Shown piece by piece: positions 56,800 to 64,000 of a DNA stretch of 64,000 bases. The notes under the pieces were generated by a model. That model was not told where the DNA came from. It searched no databases and saw only the letters and a list, made by a program, of their open reading frames with translations. Numbering within the stretch: the stretch's first letter is position 1; every line of letters begins with the position of its first letter. This stretch comes from WHSW01 sp963729075 (lineage in GTDB: Bacteria; Actinomycetota; Thermoleophilia; Solirubrobacterales; 70-9), in NCBI GenBank assembly GCA_963729075.1, contig CAVSMU010000005.1, forward strand, positions 34,352-98,351, written 5' to 3'. The position numbers and the translations under genes were made by a program.

Positions 56800-58082
56800 C
56801 GAGGTGCCCTACTGGAGCAGCCGACCCGCGGGCGCGGGTCACCGCGGTCGGGGCGCTCTCCATCGGCGGTGCCGTGTCGCGGGGATGGCGCTCGAACCAG
56901 TCCCCGTAGCGGTTGGCCAGCGAAGAGGCGGTGAGGCCGTGGGCGAAGACCGAGAGCCCCACGGTGAGGTAGACCGCGAGGACGAGCAGGTGCTCGTGGG
57001 GAAGCTGGGACTCCTCGATCACGATCAACGCGAACACGATCGAGGCCAGACCGCGGGGTCCGAACCAGCCCAGGAATCCAACCGTCGGCACCCGAGCGTG
57101 CGAGCCCAGCATCCCGATCGCGACGGGCACCATTCGCACGACCGTCAGGCTGAGGACCGCGTAGAGGGCGAGCTCCCAGCTCAGCTCACCCAGCGCGGGT
57201 CCGAGCAGGATCGCCCCGAAGAGGATGAACGTGACCCCGTTGAGCACGCCTCCGACCTCTTCGGTGAGCCGGTTCGTGTCCTCGGGGTCGCGTTTGATCA
57301 CCGCCCGGAAAACCAGGCCCGCGACGAAGGCCGCGATGAAGCCCGATCCGTGAAGGGCCACGGCGGTGCCGTAGGCGAGGGCCGCGCCGGCCGCCGGGAT
57401 CACCTGGCGCCAGCTGCCCTCGACCAGATCCCTGCGGCCGGCATAGACGACGACGGCTCCGATCACCAGCCCGCCGACGACCCCTCCGACGATCCCGTAG
57501 CCGATCTCCTCGAGCAGGAGCTCTGATGCGCTTCGGCCGTGCGAGATGTGCGATTCGCACGTCTGCGGCCGCAACGGCTGCGAACAGCAGCGGCACGCAG
57601 ATCCCGTCGTTGAGGCCGCTCTCGATGTTCAACCCCTGGCGAATCCGACCCGGGACGCGCGGCGAAGTGACGACCGCCTGGCCGAGGGCGGCGTCGGTCG
57701 GCGCCAGGACGACCCCGAGGATGACGGCTTCCCAGACCGTCAACACGTCGAAGATCGCGCCCGCCGCGAGCGCTCCGAGGGCGATTGTCAGCGGCAGCCC
57801 GATTCCGAGCAGACGCAGGGGCACCGAGATCTCGCGTCGCAGCTTTCCGAAGTCGATGCGCGAGGCGTCGGAGAAGAGGACGAACGCCAGCGTCGCCTCG
57901 GCCAGCGCGCGCACGGTCGAGCTGGTGCTCGAGATGTCGATTCCATCGAGGACCTTGGGGCCCACCAGGAGCCCGATCGAGACGAACAGGATCGCGGGCG
58001 TGATCGGCGATCCCGACAGCCGCTTGGAGACCGCGGCAACGGCGATCAGCGCCAGCGCGACGATCGTCAGCGCCCAGTCCAC
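56800..58082 (-). pseudogene. CPA-type Na+/H+ (cation/proton) antiporter, one frameshift
   Basis: From the ATG at 58082 (MDWALTIVALALIAVAAVSKRLSGS) about 180 residues read as helices with 'PAILFVSIGLLVGPKVLDG' and 'GVVLAPTDAALGQAVVTSPRVP', including the catalytic DA pair of the 'APTDA' motif. The frame breaks near 57535 after 'LLFAAVAAADV' and resumes as 'HISHGRSASELLLEEIGYGIVGGVVGG', through 'GSGFIAAFVAGLVF' to 'SSLANRYGDWFERHPRDTAPPMESAP'. That gives 12 or so helices, the CPA1/CPA2 type. Its 3' limit (about 56800) is by homology; in frame it runs on into the cupin. A TAG in another frame at 56809-56811 could be the true stop. Confidence 0.72.
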
Positions 58083-58298
58083 TCAGATCCCCGTGCCAGT
58101 GCGCTCCATTTGGGGGACCGTCGCACGCGGGCGCAAGCCCGGCAATGGCGCTGTCATGCCGCCTGTTGTGGTGCCCCCACCATCGCCCGGCGGGTACTCG
58201 CTCCCTTGTAGCGCTTACCCGTTGAGCGGAGACTGCTCTCCAGCAGCTTGAGCCTCGAGCAGGCCCGGACTGGAAGCGAAAATCGCGAGGAGGAAGCG

Positions 58299-59627
58299 AT
58301 GTCAGACGGCAACGGGCAGATCCCACCGATGAATCCCTACGGAGGAGTTGGGGGAGGCGGGATCACGATGCCGCCGTACTACAAGCCCACCGACAGCGTC
58401 GGCAGCGGGTCGACCTACTACCCGACGTCGGAGGAACTCGGCAAGGACGAGATGCGGATCACCTTCGTCGGCAGCTGCCCGTTCCCGCCGCGTAGAAACC
58501 AGGCGGCCACCTGCATCATGGTCGAGCTCGGCAACGGCAAGCGCTTCTTCTTCGACTTCGGTCCCGGCTGCCTGCGCAACATCCTCGCGATGCAGGTGCC
58601 GCTGCAGATGGTCAACGACATCTTCCTCACCCACCTGCACGTCGACCACTACGGCGAGCTGCCCTACCTCTTCGCCTTCGCCCCGTGGGCGGCCCGCTGG
58701 AAGCCGCTGCGGGTGCACGGCCCATCGGGCAGAACGCCCGAGGACGGCACCCAGGCGATGGTCGACGGGATGAAGCAGATGGCCCACTGGCACATCGACA
58801 GCTTCAACTCCTCACCGATTGGCGACGGCTACGAGGTCGAGGTCAACGAGTTCGACTTTCGCGACGACAACGGCGTCTGCTACGACCAGGACGGGGTGAC
58901 GGTCCGTCACTGGCGCCGCTCCCACACCAAGGACGGGGCCTCCGCCTATCGCCTCGACTGGAACGGCCTCTCGTTCGTCTGGACCGGCGACGGGCGACCG
59001 GACGAGCTCACCGCCGAGTTCGCCAAGGGCGTCGACGTCTTCGTCACCGAGGTCCAGCCCGACCTGGCAAAGCTCCAGGAATTGAAGATGGGGCTGCCGC
59101 AGATGATCACCAACAACACCGTCGACACCGCCCACACGGTCCACTACGCGGTCGGCTACCTGACCAAGCGGGTCGACCCGAGGCTGGCGATGGTCACCCA
59201 CACGGCCTTCGACGAGGATCTGCTGCCCGAGATCCTCGCCGGCATCCGGGTGCACTGGGACGGCCTGTTCCAGTTCGGCGCTCCCGACGGCGTCGTCGTC
59301 AATGTCACCAAGGAGGCGGTCTGGACCCGCAACGCGGCGCTCTCGGAGGCGGCCAGCCCGGCGCGGCCGAGCCCCTCTGAAGCCAAGGACCTGTTCGATC
59401 TCGGTCCCACCCATCTCAGCGTCGATTTCCCCGACCCCCGGCACAACGTCACCGACGTTCAGGAGGAGTTCGTCCGCGAGCAGGAGATCGACCCGGACCT
59501 CTATTACCCGGAGGACGTCAAGCGCGACCTCGTGCGGGTCTTCCCGAAGGGGTTCAAGATCGAGATCCCGAGGATGGTCGCCCAGAAGGTCGGCGAGAAG
59601 ATCAAGCGCCGCCTCGGCCGGGACTAG
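58299..59627 (+). CDS. MBL-fold metallo-hydrolase, GntH-like
   Basis: The 442-residue protein starts at the ATG after GAGGAGGAAGCG and begins MSDGNGQIPPMNPYGGVGGGG. It resembles proteins annotated 'GntH', a metallo-hydrolase first tied to guanitoxin biosynthesis, from 'GSCPFPPRRNQAATCIMVELGNGKRFFFDFGPG'. The metal motif is 'TLHLHVDHYG'-like 'LTHLHVDHYGELPYLFAFA', then 'HWRRSHTKDGASAYRLDWNGLSFVWTGDGRPDEL' and 'MVTHTAFDEDLLPEI'. It probably hydrolyses a phosphate or sulfate ester. No other guanitoxin genes are present, so the pathway link should not be inferred. First gene of the operon to 63859. Confidence 0.8.
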   Translation: MSDGNGQIPPMNPYGGVGGGGITMPPYYKPTDSVGSGSTYYPTSEELGKDEMRITFVGSCPFPPRRNQAATCIMVELGNGKRFFFDFGPGCLRNILAMQVPLQMVNDIFLTHLHVDHYGELPYLFAFAPWAARWKPLRVHGPSGRTPEDGTQAMVDGMKQMAHWHIDSFNSSPIGDGYEVEVNEFDFRDDNGVCYDQDGVTVRHWRRSHTKDGASAYRLDWNGLSFVWTGDGRPDELTAEFAKGVDVFVTEVQPDLAKLQELKMGLPQMITNNTVDTAHTVHYAVGYLTKRVDPRLAMVTHTAFDEDLLPEILAGIRVHWDGLFQFGAPDGVVVNVTKEAVWTRNAALSEAASPARPSPSEAKDLFDLGPTHLSVDFPDPRHNVTDVQEEFVREQEIDPDLYYPEDVKRDLVRVFPKGFKIEIPRMVAQKVGEKIKRRLGRD

Positions 59628-59635
59628 GCGGCGGC

Positions 59636-60688
59636 ATGGGCCCCGGCCACGACCAGGATCCCCGCGGCGCCAGGCGGACCCCGGTGACCGTGCTCACCGG
59701 TTTCCTCGGCGCCGGCAAGACGACCCTGCTCAACCGCATCCTCAACGGGGACCACGGGATGAGGGTCGGCGTCTTGGTCAACGACTTCGGCTCGATCAAC
59801 ATCGATGCTGATCTCGTGGTCGATGTCGAGAGCGACGTGATCAGCCTCGCCAACGGCTGCGTCTGCTGCTCGATCCGCGACGACCTCTCCCAGGCGGTGA
59901 TCGAGGTCATCGAGCGGCCCGAACGGCCCGAGTACATCCTGCTCGAGGCGAGCGGCGTCGCCGAGCCGACCGGGATCGTCCTCACGTTCGCCGATGACCC
60001 GTCGCTGATCGACCGGGTCCGCCTCGACAGCATCATCTGCGTTGTCGACGCCGAGCAGGTCTTCGCGGCCCCCGAGCAGATGGAGCTGAAGATCTGGCAG
60101 GTCGCGACGGCGGACATGGTGGTCCTCAACAAGACCGACCTCGTCGGGCCGGAGCAGACCGAGAGGATCAGGGCATGGCTCGACGATCGCCTGCACCGCT
60201 ACAGGCTGCTCGAGGCCCATCGGTGTGACGTCCCGCTCGAGGTCCTGCTCGGCGTCGGGAGATTCCACCCTGGCCGCGCGGAGTTCGACCGAGACGCCCA
60301 CTCCCCGGGTTGCTCGGGTCCGGGCTGCGACCACGCGGAGCACGCGGGTCATGACCGTCGCTTCGAATCGTGGAGCTTCGAGACCGACCGACCGCTCTCA
60401 ATCGACGCTTTGCGCAAGGTGGCGGCGAAGCTGCCCGCGAACGTCTACCGGGCCAAGGGCGTCTTCGCCGCGGCGGAGGCGCCCGGGCGTCGCGGGGTGC
60501 TCCAGGTGGTGGGCAAGCGGGTGGACGTCGCCCTTGACGGCGAGTGGGGCCGACAGCCCCCGCGCACGCGGATCGTCGCGATCGGCGCGACCGGGACGAT
60601 CGGTCCCGGAGGCCTGGAGAAGCACTTCGCCGCCTGCCTGGCGGAGGGCACCGGCGATGGCGCAGCGGAGCGGGGTGTGCCGTGCTGA
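59636..60688 (+). CDS. CobW/COG0523-family GTPase metallochaperone
   Basis: The 350-residue G3E GTPase has P-loop 'GFLGAGKTTLLNRIL' (about 22-36), the metal-site 'LANGCVCCSIRDDLSQAV' (CxCC), 'EASGVAEPTGI', 'VVLNKTDLV', and a C-terminal CobW_C domain. Between them lies a Cys/His-rich loop 'SPGCSGPGCDHAEHAGHDRRFE' (about 222-243) likely to bind Zn or another ion. Such proteins use GTP to deliver a metal to a client enzyme. The gene starts 8 bp after the MBL hydrolase, an apparent client. It overlaps the next gene by 7 bp. Confidence 0.87.
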   Translation: MGPGHDQDPRGARRTPVTVLTGFLGAGKTTLLNRILNGDHGMRVGVLVNDFGSINIDADLVVDVESDVISLANGCVCCSIRDDLSQAVIEVIERPERPEYILLEASGVAEPTGIVLTFADDPSLIDRVRLDSIICVVDAEQVFAAPEQMELKIWQVATADMVVLNKTDLVGPEQTERIRAWLDDRLHRYRLLEAHRCDVPLEVLLGVGRFHPGRAEFDRDAHSPGCSGPGCDHAEHAGHDRRFESWSFETDRPLSIDALRKVAAKLPANVYRAKGVFAAAEAPGRRGVLQVVGKRVDVALDGEWGRQPPRTRIVAIGATGTIGPGGLEKHFAACLAEGTGDGAAERGVPC

Positions 60689-62019
60689 CGCGGCGAATAG
60701 CCGCGATCGCGGCACTCCTTCTCCCGCCTTTGATGCTGGTCCTGGCCGTCGTCGTCATGGCGCAGGAATTCCCCCGAGTGTTGATCGTCTTCGGGTTGCT
60801 GCTGATCGCGATGGCCGCCGTCTGGTACGGCCTGCTTCGCCGAGGCGCTGGAAGGGCCGTGGGTTTCGCGGCTGGGCTTCTCGCGCTCGCGGCGACGGTG
60901 ATCGTGCTGGTGAACAACGGCGACCACGTCGGTGCCGCGATCGTGATCGTGGCCGGGCTGGCGCTGGCCGCCGCCGCGGCCAAGGCCGCGTTCTCCTACC
61001 ACGCGCCACTTCCCGGGGCGCCGGCGCCAACGCGCGCCGTCCTGTTCTACAACCCGAAGTCCGGGGGCGGCAAGGCAGAGAAGTTCAAGCTCGCCGAAGA
61101 GGCCCGAAAGAGGGGCATCGAGCCGATCGAGTTGACGCTCGGCTCCGACCTGGAGCAACTGGTGCGCGACGCGGTGGCCGACGGCGCCGACGCGGTGGCG
61201 ATGGCCGGCGGCGACGGCTCGCAGGCGGTGGTCGCGATGGTCGCTGCCGAGCTCGACCTGGCCTACGCCTGCATCCCGGCCGGGACCCGCAACCATTTCG
61301 CCCTCGACCTCGGCGTCGACCGCGACGACGTCGTCGGCGCCCTCGAGGCATTTGTCGACGGTGGCGAGCGCCGCGTCGATCTGGCCGAGGTCAACGACCG
61401 CGTCTTCGTCAACAACGTCTCGCTCGGGCTCTACGCCGAGGCGGTCCAGCGGGAGGGCTACCGCGACGCGAAGCTGCGGACGATCCTCGATACGTTGCCC
61501 GAGGTGCTCGGGCCGGAGGGCCAGGGGCTCGACCTGCGCTGGACCGGGCCGGGCGGCCATGAGCACTCCTCGGGGGCGGCGATCCTGGTCTCCAACAACC
61601 GATACCGGCTCGGGCGCGCTGTCGGCTCGGGAACCCGTCCGAGGATCGACGACGGCTTGCTCGGGGTCACGGTGGCATCGAGCCCGGCGGGGCGCCCTGA
61701 AAAAAAGGGCCTGCCGCAGCGACCGTGGCGCGAATGGTCGACCCCCGAGTTCGAGGTCGACGCGGACGGACCGATCGCCGCCGGAATCGACGGTGAGGCG
61801 ATGACGCTCGACCCACCACTTCGTTTCCGAATCAAACCCGGCGTGCTGCGGGTGCGGATCGCCCGCGCCCATCCGGGCGCGTCGCCGTCCGCCTCGATTC
61901 CCGAGGACCCCTGGGGCGGTGTGCGTGCATTGGCGCGGGTCGCGGTGGGACACTCCCCGCGGGAGCCGGTTCGGCGCCCCGAAGAGCTGCGCCATGACGC
62001 CACAGATGGACACCACTAA
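60682..62019 (+). CDS. Diacylglycerol kinase-like protein with N-terminal membrane domain
   Basis: The 445-residue protein starts at GTG 60682 (MLTRRIAAIAALLLPPLML). Four hydrophobic helices fill about 5-100; the rest is the lipid/diacylglycerol kinase catalytic domain, with 'AVLFYNPKSGGGKAEKF', the ATP-site 'AMAGGDGSQAVVAMVAAELDLAYACIPAGTRNHFALDLG', and 'FVNNVSLGLYAEAV' in the later part. It phosphorylates a lipid alcohol at the membrane, or is a YegS-type relative. A C-terminal acidic tail (about 400-445) follows. It overlaps CobW by 7 bp and ends 15 bp before the amphi-Trp gene. Confidence 0.86.
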   Translation: MLTRRIAAIAALLLPPLMLVLAVVVMAQEFPRVLIVFGLLLIAMAAVWYGLLRRGAGRAVGFAAGLLALAATVIVLVNNGDHVGAAIVIVAGLALAAAAAKAAFSYHAPLPGAPAPTRAVLFYNPKSGGGKAEKFKLAEEARKRGIEPIELTLGSDLEQLVRDAVADGADAVAMAGGDGSQAVVAMVAAELDLAYACIPAGTRNHFALDLGVDRDDVVGALEAFVDGGERRVDLAEVNDRVFVNNVSLGLYAEAVQREGYRDAKLRTILDTLPEVLGPEGQGLDLRWTGPGGHEHSSGAAILVSNNRYRLGRAVGSGTRPRIDDGLLGVTVASSPAGRPEKKGLPQRPWREWSTPEFEVDADGPIAAGIDGEAMTLDPPLRFRIKPGVLRVRIARAHPGASPSASIPEDPWGGVRALARVAVGHSPREPVRRPEELRHDATDGHH

Positions 62020-62033
62020 CCAAGGAGGGAACC

Positions 62034-62252
62034 ATGGACGTCGTCGAGATCGAACAGAAGGAAACAGTGAGCCGGAAGGAGGTCGTGACCCGGCTGCGGA
62101 GGCTCGCCAGCATGCTCGCCAAGGGCAACGACGTCAAGTTCGAGCTTGGCGGGACGGTGATGACGGTCCACGTCCCGGACGAGGTCCAGCTCAAGGTCGA
62201 GCTCGAGGTCGAGACCGGCGAGCGGGAGCTCGAGATCGAGCTCAAATGGTGA
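62034..62252 (+). CDS. Amphi-Trp domain protein
   Basis: The 72-residue protein (MDVVEIEQKETVSRKEVVTRLRRLASML) matches the amphi-Trp domain: a helix 'SRKEVVTRLRRLASMLAKGN', then strands 'VKFELGGTVMTVHVPDEVQLKVELEVETGERELEIELKW' in pieces, ending in the characteristic Trp. An AGGAGG site lies a few bases before the ATG. The domain is found in small proteins of unknown function beside archaeal and bacterial metal and stress genes. No other function can be read. Confidence 0.85.
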   Translation: MDVVEIEQKETVSRKEVVTRLRRLASMLAKGNDVKFELGGTVMTVHVPDEVQLKVELEVETGERELEIELKW

Positions 62253-62299
62253 GCGCGAGCTGATGATCGAAATCAGATACCGAAGAGGAGAGGATGACG

Positions 62300-62617
62300 A
62301 TGGCAAATAGACGCCAGCGCAGACGACGCGCAGCCGCAATCGGCGGAGCTGCGATTGCTGCCAAGAAGCACCACGACGCGAAGCAGCAGCAGGGCGCACC
62401 GCCGGAGGCCCAACAGGGCGCACCGCCGGAGGCCCAACCTGCCGCGCCCGCACCGCCGCCCGCCCAGCCCGCCGCCGCGCCGGCGCCGCCGGCCGAGTCG
62501 GGCGGACTGAGCGCCGAGGCGATCGAGAGACTCGAGAAGCTCGCCCAGCTTCACGAGCAGAACGTGCTCACCGATGAGGAATTCGAGCGCGAGAAGGCGA
62601 AGCTGCTGGACCTCTGA
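62300..62617 (+). CDS. SHOCT-domain protein with Pro/Ala linker
   Basis: The 105-residue protein starts at ATG 62300, seven bases after GGAGAGG; an ATG at 62294 is too close to it. It begins with a strongly basic segment (MANRRQRRRRAAAIGGAAIAAKKH), then a Pro/Ala/Gln linker with two perfect 24-bp tandem repeats (62390-62437, coding QGAPPEAQ twice), and a C-terminal SHOCT domain 'AIERLEKLAQLHEQNVLTDEEFEREKAKLLDL'. SHOCT domains join or oligomerise with other modules. A membrane-near or nucleic-acid association is possible from the basic start. Confidence 0.85.
   Translation: MANRRQRRRRAAAIGGAAIAAKKHHDAKQQQGAPPEAQQGAPPEAQPAAPAPPPAQPAAAPAPPAESGGLSAEAIERLEKLAQLHEQNVLTDEEFEREKAKLLDL
62390..62437 (+). 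repeat. Two perfect 24-bp tandem repeats in the SHOCT linker
   Basis: Positions 62390-62413 and 62414-62437 are identical, coding for the eight-residue unit QGAPPEAQ twice. Copy number could vary by slippage, as the unit is in frame; it lies in a flexible linker and not in a folded part. Confidence 0.8.
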
Positions 62618-62686
62618 GCGCTCGCAAGCGACGACCATCTACCGGGCCTTGCCGCGCAGGCAGGCCCTCGACCAAAGGAGCACCCG

Positions 62687-63010
62687 ATGTCCGAACAATC
62701 CGAGACCCCGATCCTCGATTTGCTCGAGAGGATGACCGCGGCTTCGCTGGAGGCATCGAGCCTCGACGAGCGTACGCTGATGCTGGTGCGGATCGGCGCG
62801 CTGGTCGCCGTCGACGCCCCTCCCGCGTCATACCTCCTGAACCTCGGCGCAGCCGGCCAAGCGGGTGTCGACGAGGAGCAGGCCCGCGGAGTCCTTGCCG
62901 CCGTCGCCCCGATCGTGGGCACGGCTCGCGTTGCCGCGGCGGCCGGGAGCATCGCGCAAGCCCTCGGCTTCGCGCTCGAGCTCGAGCGCGAGCTTCAAGC
63001 CGAGGGATAA
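62687..63010 (+). CDS. Carboxymuconolactone-decarboxylase-like (CMD) protein
   Basis: The 107-residue protein (MSEQSETPILDLLERMTAASLEASSLDERTLML) begins after AAAGGAG. It resembles the CMD/AhpD-like fold, with 'LDERTLMLVRIGALVAVDAPPASYLLNLGAAGQAGVDEEQARGVLAAVAPIVGTARVAAAAGSIAQALG' spread over about 25-95. AhpD enzymes carry a CxxC; there is none here, so it is not a peroxidase partner in the usual sense. It may bind a small acidic ligand. It is the fifth short gene in the operon. Confidence 0.75.
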   Translation: MSEQSETPILDLLERMTAASLEASSLDERTLMLVRIGALVAVDAPPASYLLNLGAAGQAGVDEEQARGVLAAVAPIVGTARVAAAAGSIAQALGFALELERELQAEG

Positions 63011-63034
63011 GGACGCCGGTCGCGGAGCTCGCCG

Positions 63035-63859
63035 GTGGTCCCGGTGGATGAGGACGATCGCGAGCGGCCGGACTCGCCGACCCCCGGTGACGAGGCGGTG
63101 ACGCCCGGTGACGAGGAGGTCGATGAGCTCGATCGCGGTGCGCACTTGGACGCGCCGCCCCGACACGTGGGTCCAGATGGGGACCCCGCAACCGCGTGGG
63201 AGGATCGTGGGCGGAGCGAGCAGCACAACTGGCGGCGCTGGGCGTGGTGGGCGCTCATCATCGCCACGGTTGGCGGCGGTTGGGTGCTCGTCCTCGCCAC
63301 GATCTTCGTTGTAAGAAGCGGCGACCGCACGGCGGAGTTGATCTCGCTGTTCGAGGAGGGTCAGCAACAGCGACAGGCCGCGTCCGGGGGTGTCCAGCAG
63401 AGCCAGGAGGAGCGACAGGCCGCGCTCAAGACTCAGCAGCAACAGTCGCAGACCTTCCGGGCGCAAGAGCTGGCTGCGCTGGCAGAGCAGGCGAAGAGCA
63501 ACGCTGAGGCCCGCCGGGCCCTGGCGGACGCAGCGCTTGCCGCGTCCAGGGTCGACCAGGCGGACTCCGAGTCGCGTCAGGCGGACGCCGAGGCGGCGCT
63601 TGCCCAAGTTCAAACCGAAGCTCAAGCCAGAAGGGCGAACCGGCAACCGGCGGCTCAGCCTGCCGCCGGCTCCGACCGGCAGCTTCAGGCAGACGCACTG
63701 GGGACGCTCGCCGTAGCCATCGAGGCACTGCGAGCCGCGATCAAACAGGTTGGAAACGGCGGGCCGGGGCGTTGTCCGGATCCGGGCGACCGTGCGAAGC
63801 CGCAAGGACACAACGTTTTTTGCATCACCGGCGGTGTTGACGCGCCCCCCGGTCCGTAG
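63035..63859 (+). CDS. Single-pass membrane protein with long Gln/Ala-rich coiled coil
   Basis: The 274-residue protein starts at GTG 63035 (MVPVDEDDRERPDSPT). An acidic N-terminus (1-65) leads to one membrane helix 'WAWWALIIATVGGGWVLVLATIFVV' (about 68-92), then some 130 residues rich in Gln, Ala, Glu and Arg that would form a coiled coil (RSGDRTAELISLFEEGQQQRQAASGG onward), and a C-terminal tail with two Cys (GRCPDPGDRAKPQGHNVFCI). It could be an extracytoplasmic spacer or scaffold; no catalytic motif is seen. It ends the operon. Confidence 0.7.
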   Translation: MVPVDEDDRERPDSPTPGDEAVTPGDEEVDELDRGAHLDAPPRHVGPDGDPATAWEDRGRSEQHNWRRWAWWALIIATVGGGWVLVLATIFVVRSGDRTAELISLFEEGQQQRQAASGGVQQSQEERQAALKTQQQQSQTFRAQELAALAEQAKSNAEARRALADAALAASRVDQADSESRQADAEAALAQVQTEAQARRANRQPAAQPAAGSDRQLQADALGTLAVAIEALRAAIKQVGNGGPGRCPDPGDRAKPQGHNVFCITGGVDAPPGP

Positions 63860-63887
63860 CGCCCCGCATGGCCCCACAGGACCTCGG

Positions 63888-64000
63888 CTAGCTAGTCGGC
63901 TCGCGCTCGATCTCGATCCGACCCACGCCGACCGCTTCCAGCAGAGCGTCGTAGTCGCGCACGTTCTGGTCGGCGTAGGCCTCGAGGAACTCGGTGGTCG
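63888..64000 (-). CDS. DUF2252-family protein, C-terminal end (partial)
   Basis: The window cuts this gene; the last 36 codons read TEFLEAYADQNVRDYDALLEA then VGVGRIEIEREPTS and TAG at 63888-63890. 'YADQ..RDYxALxxAxxxGRI' is the family's C-terminus. DUF2252 proteins are about 400-450 residues with a kinase-like fold and unknown role. It faces the operon ending at 63859, convergent with 28 bp between. Confidence 0.65.
   Translation of the reverse strand, partial: TTEFLEAYADQNVRDYDALLEAVGVGRIEIEREPTS

Noticed and set aside
58299..59627. Guanitoxin biosynthesis gene cluster
   Set aside because: Only a GntH-like MBL protein is present; none of the PLP enzymes, methyltransferase or kinase of that pathway are nearby. 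The resemblance is to the hydrolase family only.

Overview
This 64-kb window is chromosomal DNA of a high-GC Gram-positive bacterium, most probably an actinobacterium of the class Thermoleophilia (Solirubrobacterales/Gaiellales-like). The evidence is very high GC, frequent GTG starts and 1-8 bp gene overlaps, a decaprenyl-phosphate phosphoribosyltransferase, many acyl-CoA dehydrogenases, DUF559 proteins with an AbiEi-like N-terminus, secreted proteins built of 'PQVAVDADGDAVFTW' repeats and runs of SnoaL-like genes. The placement is inference; no rRNA or marker gene is present. No insertion sequence, CRISPR array or prophage was seen.

Layout. 1-13.3 kb: end of a flavin oxidase, a UbiA-type phosphoribosyltransferase with a bicupin protein, a pair of acyl-CoA dehydrogenases (probably a heteromeric enzyme), a frameshifted secreted M28 peptidase, a GFA protein, citrate synthase, an orphan AbiEi/DUF559 protein, a frameshifted PfkB kinase, a quinone oxidoreductase and a DEAD-box helicase. 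13.3-19.5 kb: two membrane proteins, then HAD hydrolase, APH-like kinase and acyl-CoA dehydrogenase, the same three domains that are fused in ACAD10. 19.5-28 kb: sulfur assimilation, with a TauE exporter, Rrf2 regulator and a minus-strand operon sir-cysH-sat-cysC that appears to start from a leaderless promoter and ends at a strong hairpin; a PHP phosphoesterase and a class III cyclase lie between. 28-34 kb: dodecin and a propionate module (carboxylase epsilon and beta subunits, methylmalonyl-CoA mutase large subunit). 33.8-37.2 kb: two glycosyltransferases and a UDP-glucuronate decarboxylase. 37-47.5 kb: ECF sigma factor, LDH-like enzyme, GH26-like secreted enzyme, second DUF559 protein, two tRNA-Ser genes around a sugar-lactone oxidase/alanine-racemase-fold pair, a secreted hydrolase, an MBL hydrolase and a SnoaL protein.

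47.6-58 kb is the accessory stretch. It begins at tRNA-Arg(ACG) and holds frameshifted or truncated repeat proteins, a tRNA 3'-end fragment, five tandem SnoaL paralogues, a BI-1 protein, a gluconolactonase-like gene and a frameshifted antiporter next to a cupin. 58.3-63.9 kb is a compact operon of largely unknown purpose: a GntH-like MBL hydrolase, a CobW GTPase with a His/Cys-rich loop, a lipid-kinase-like protein, an amphi-Trp protein, a SHOCT protein, a CMD-like protein and a membrane coiled-coil protein. It faces a DUF2252 gene cut by the window end.

At least nine apparent frameshifts occur in otherwise intact reading frames, concentrated in the M28 gene and in 48-58 kb. Either this sequence carries indel errors or these genes are decaying; the sequence alone cannot decide.
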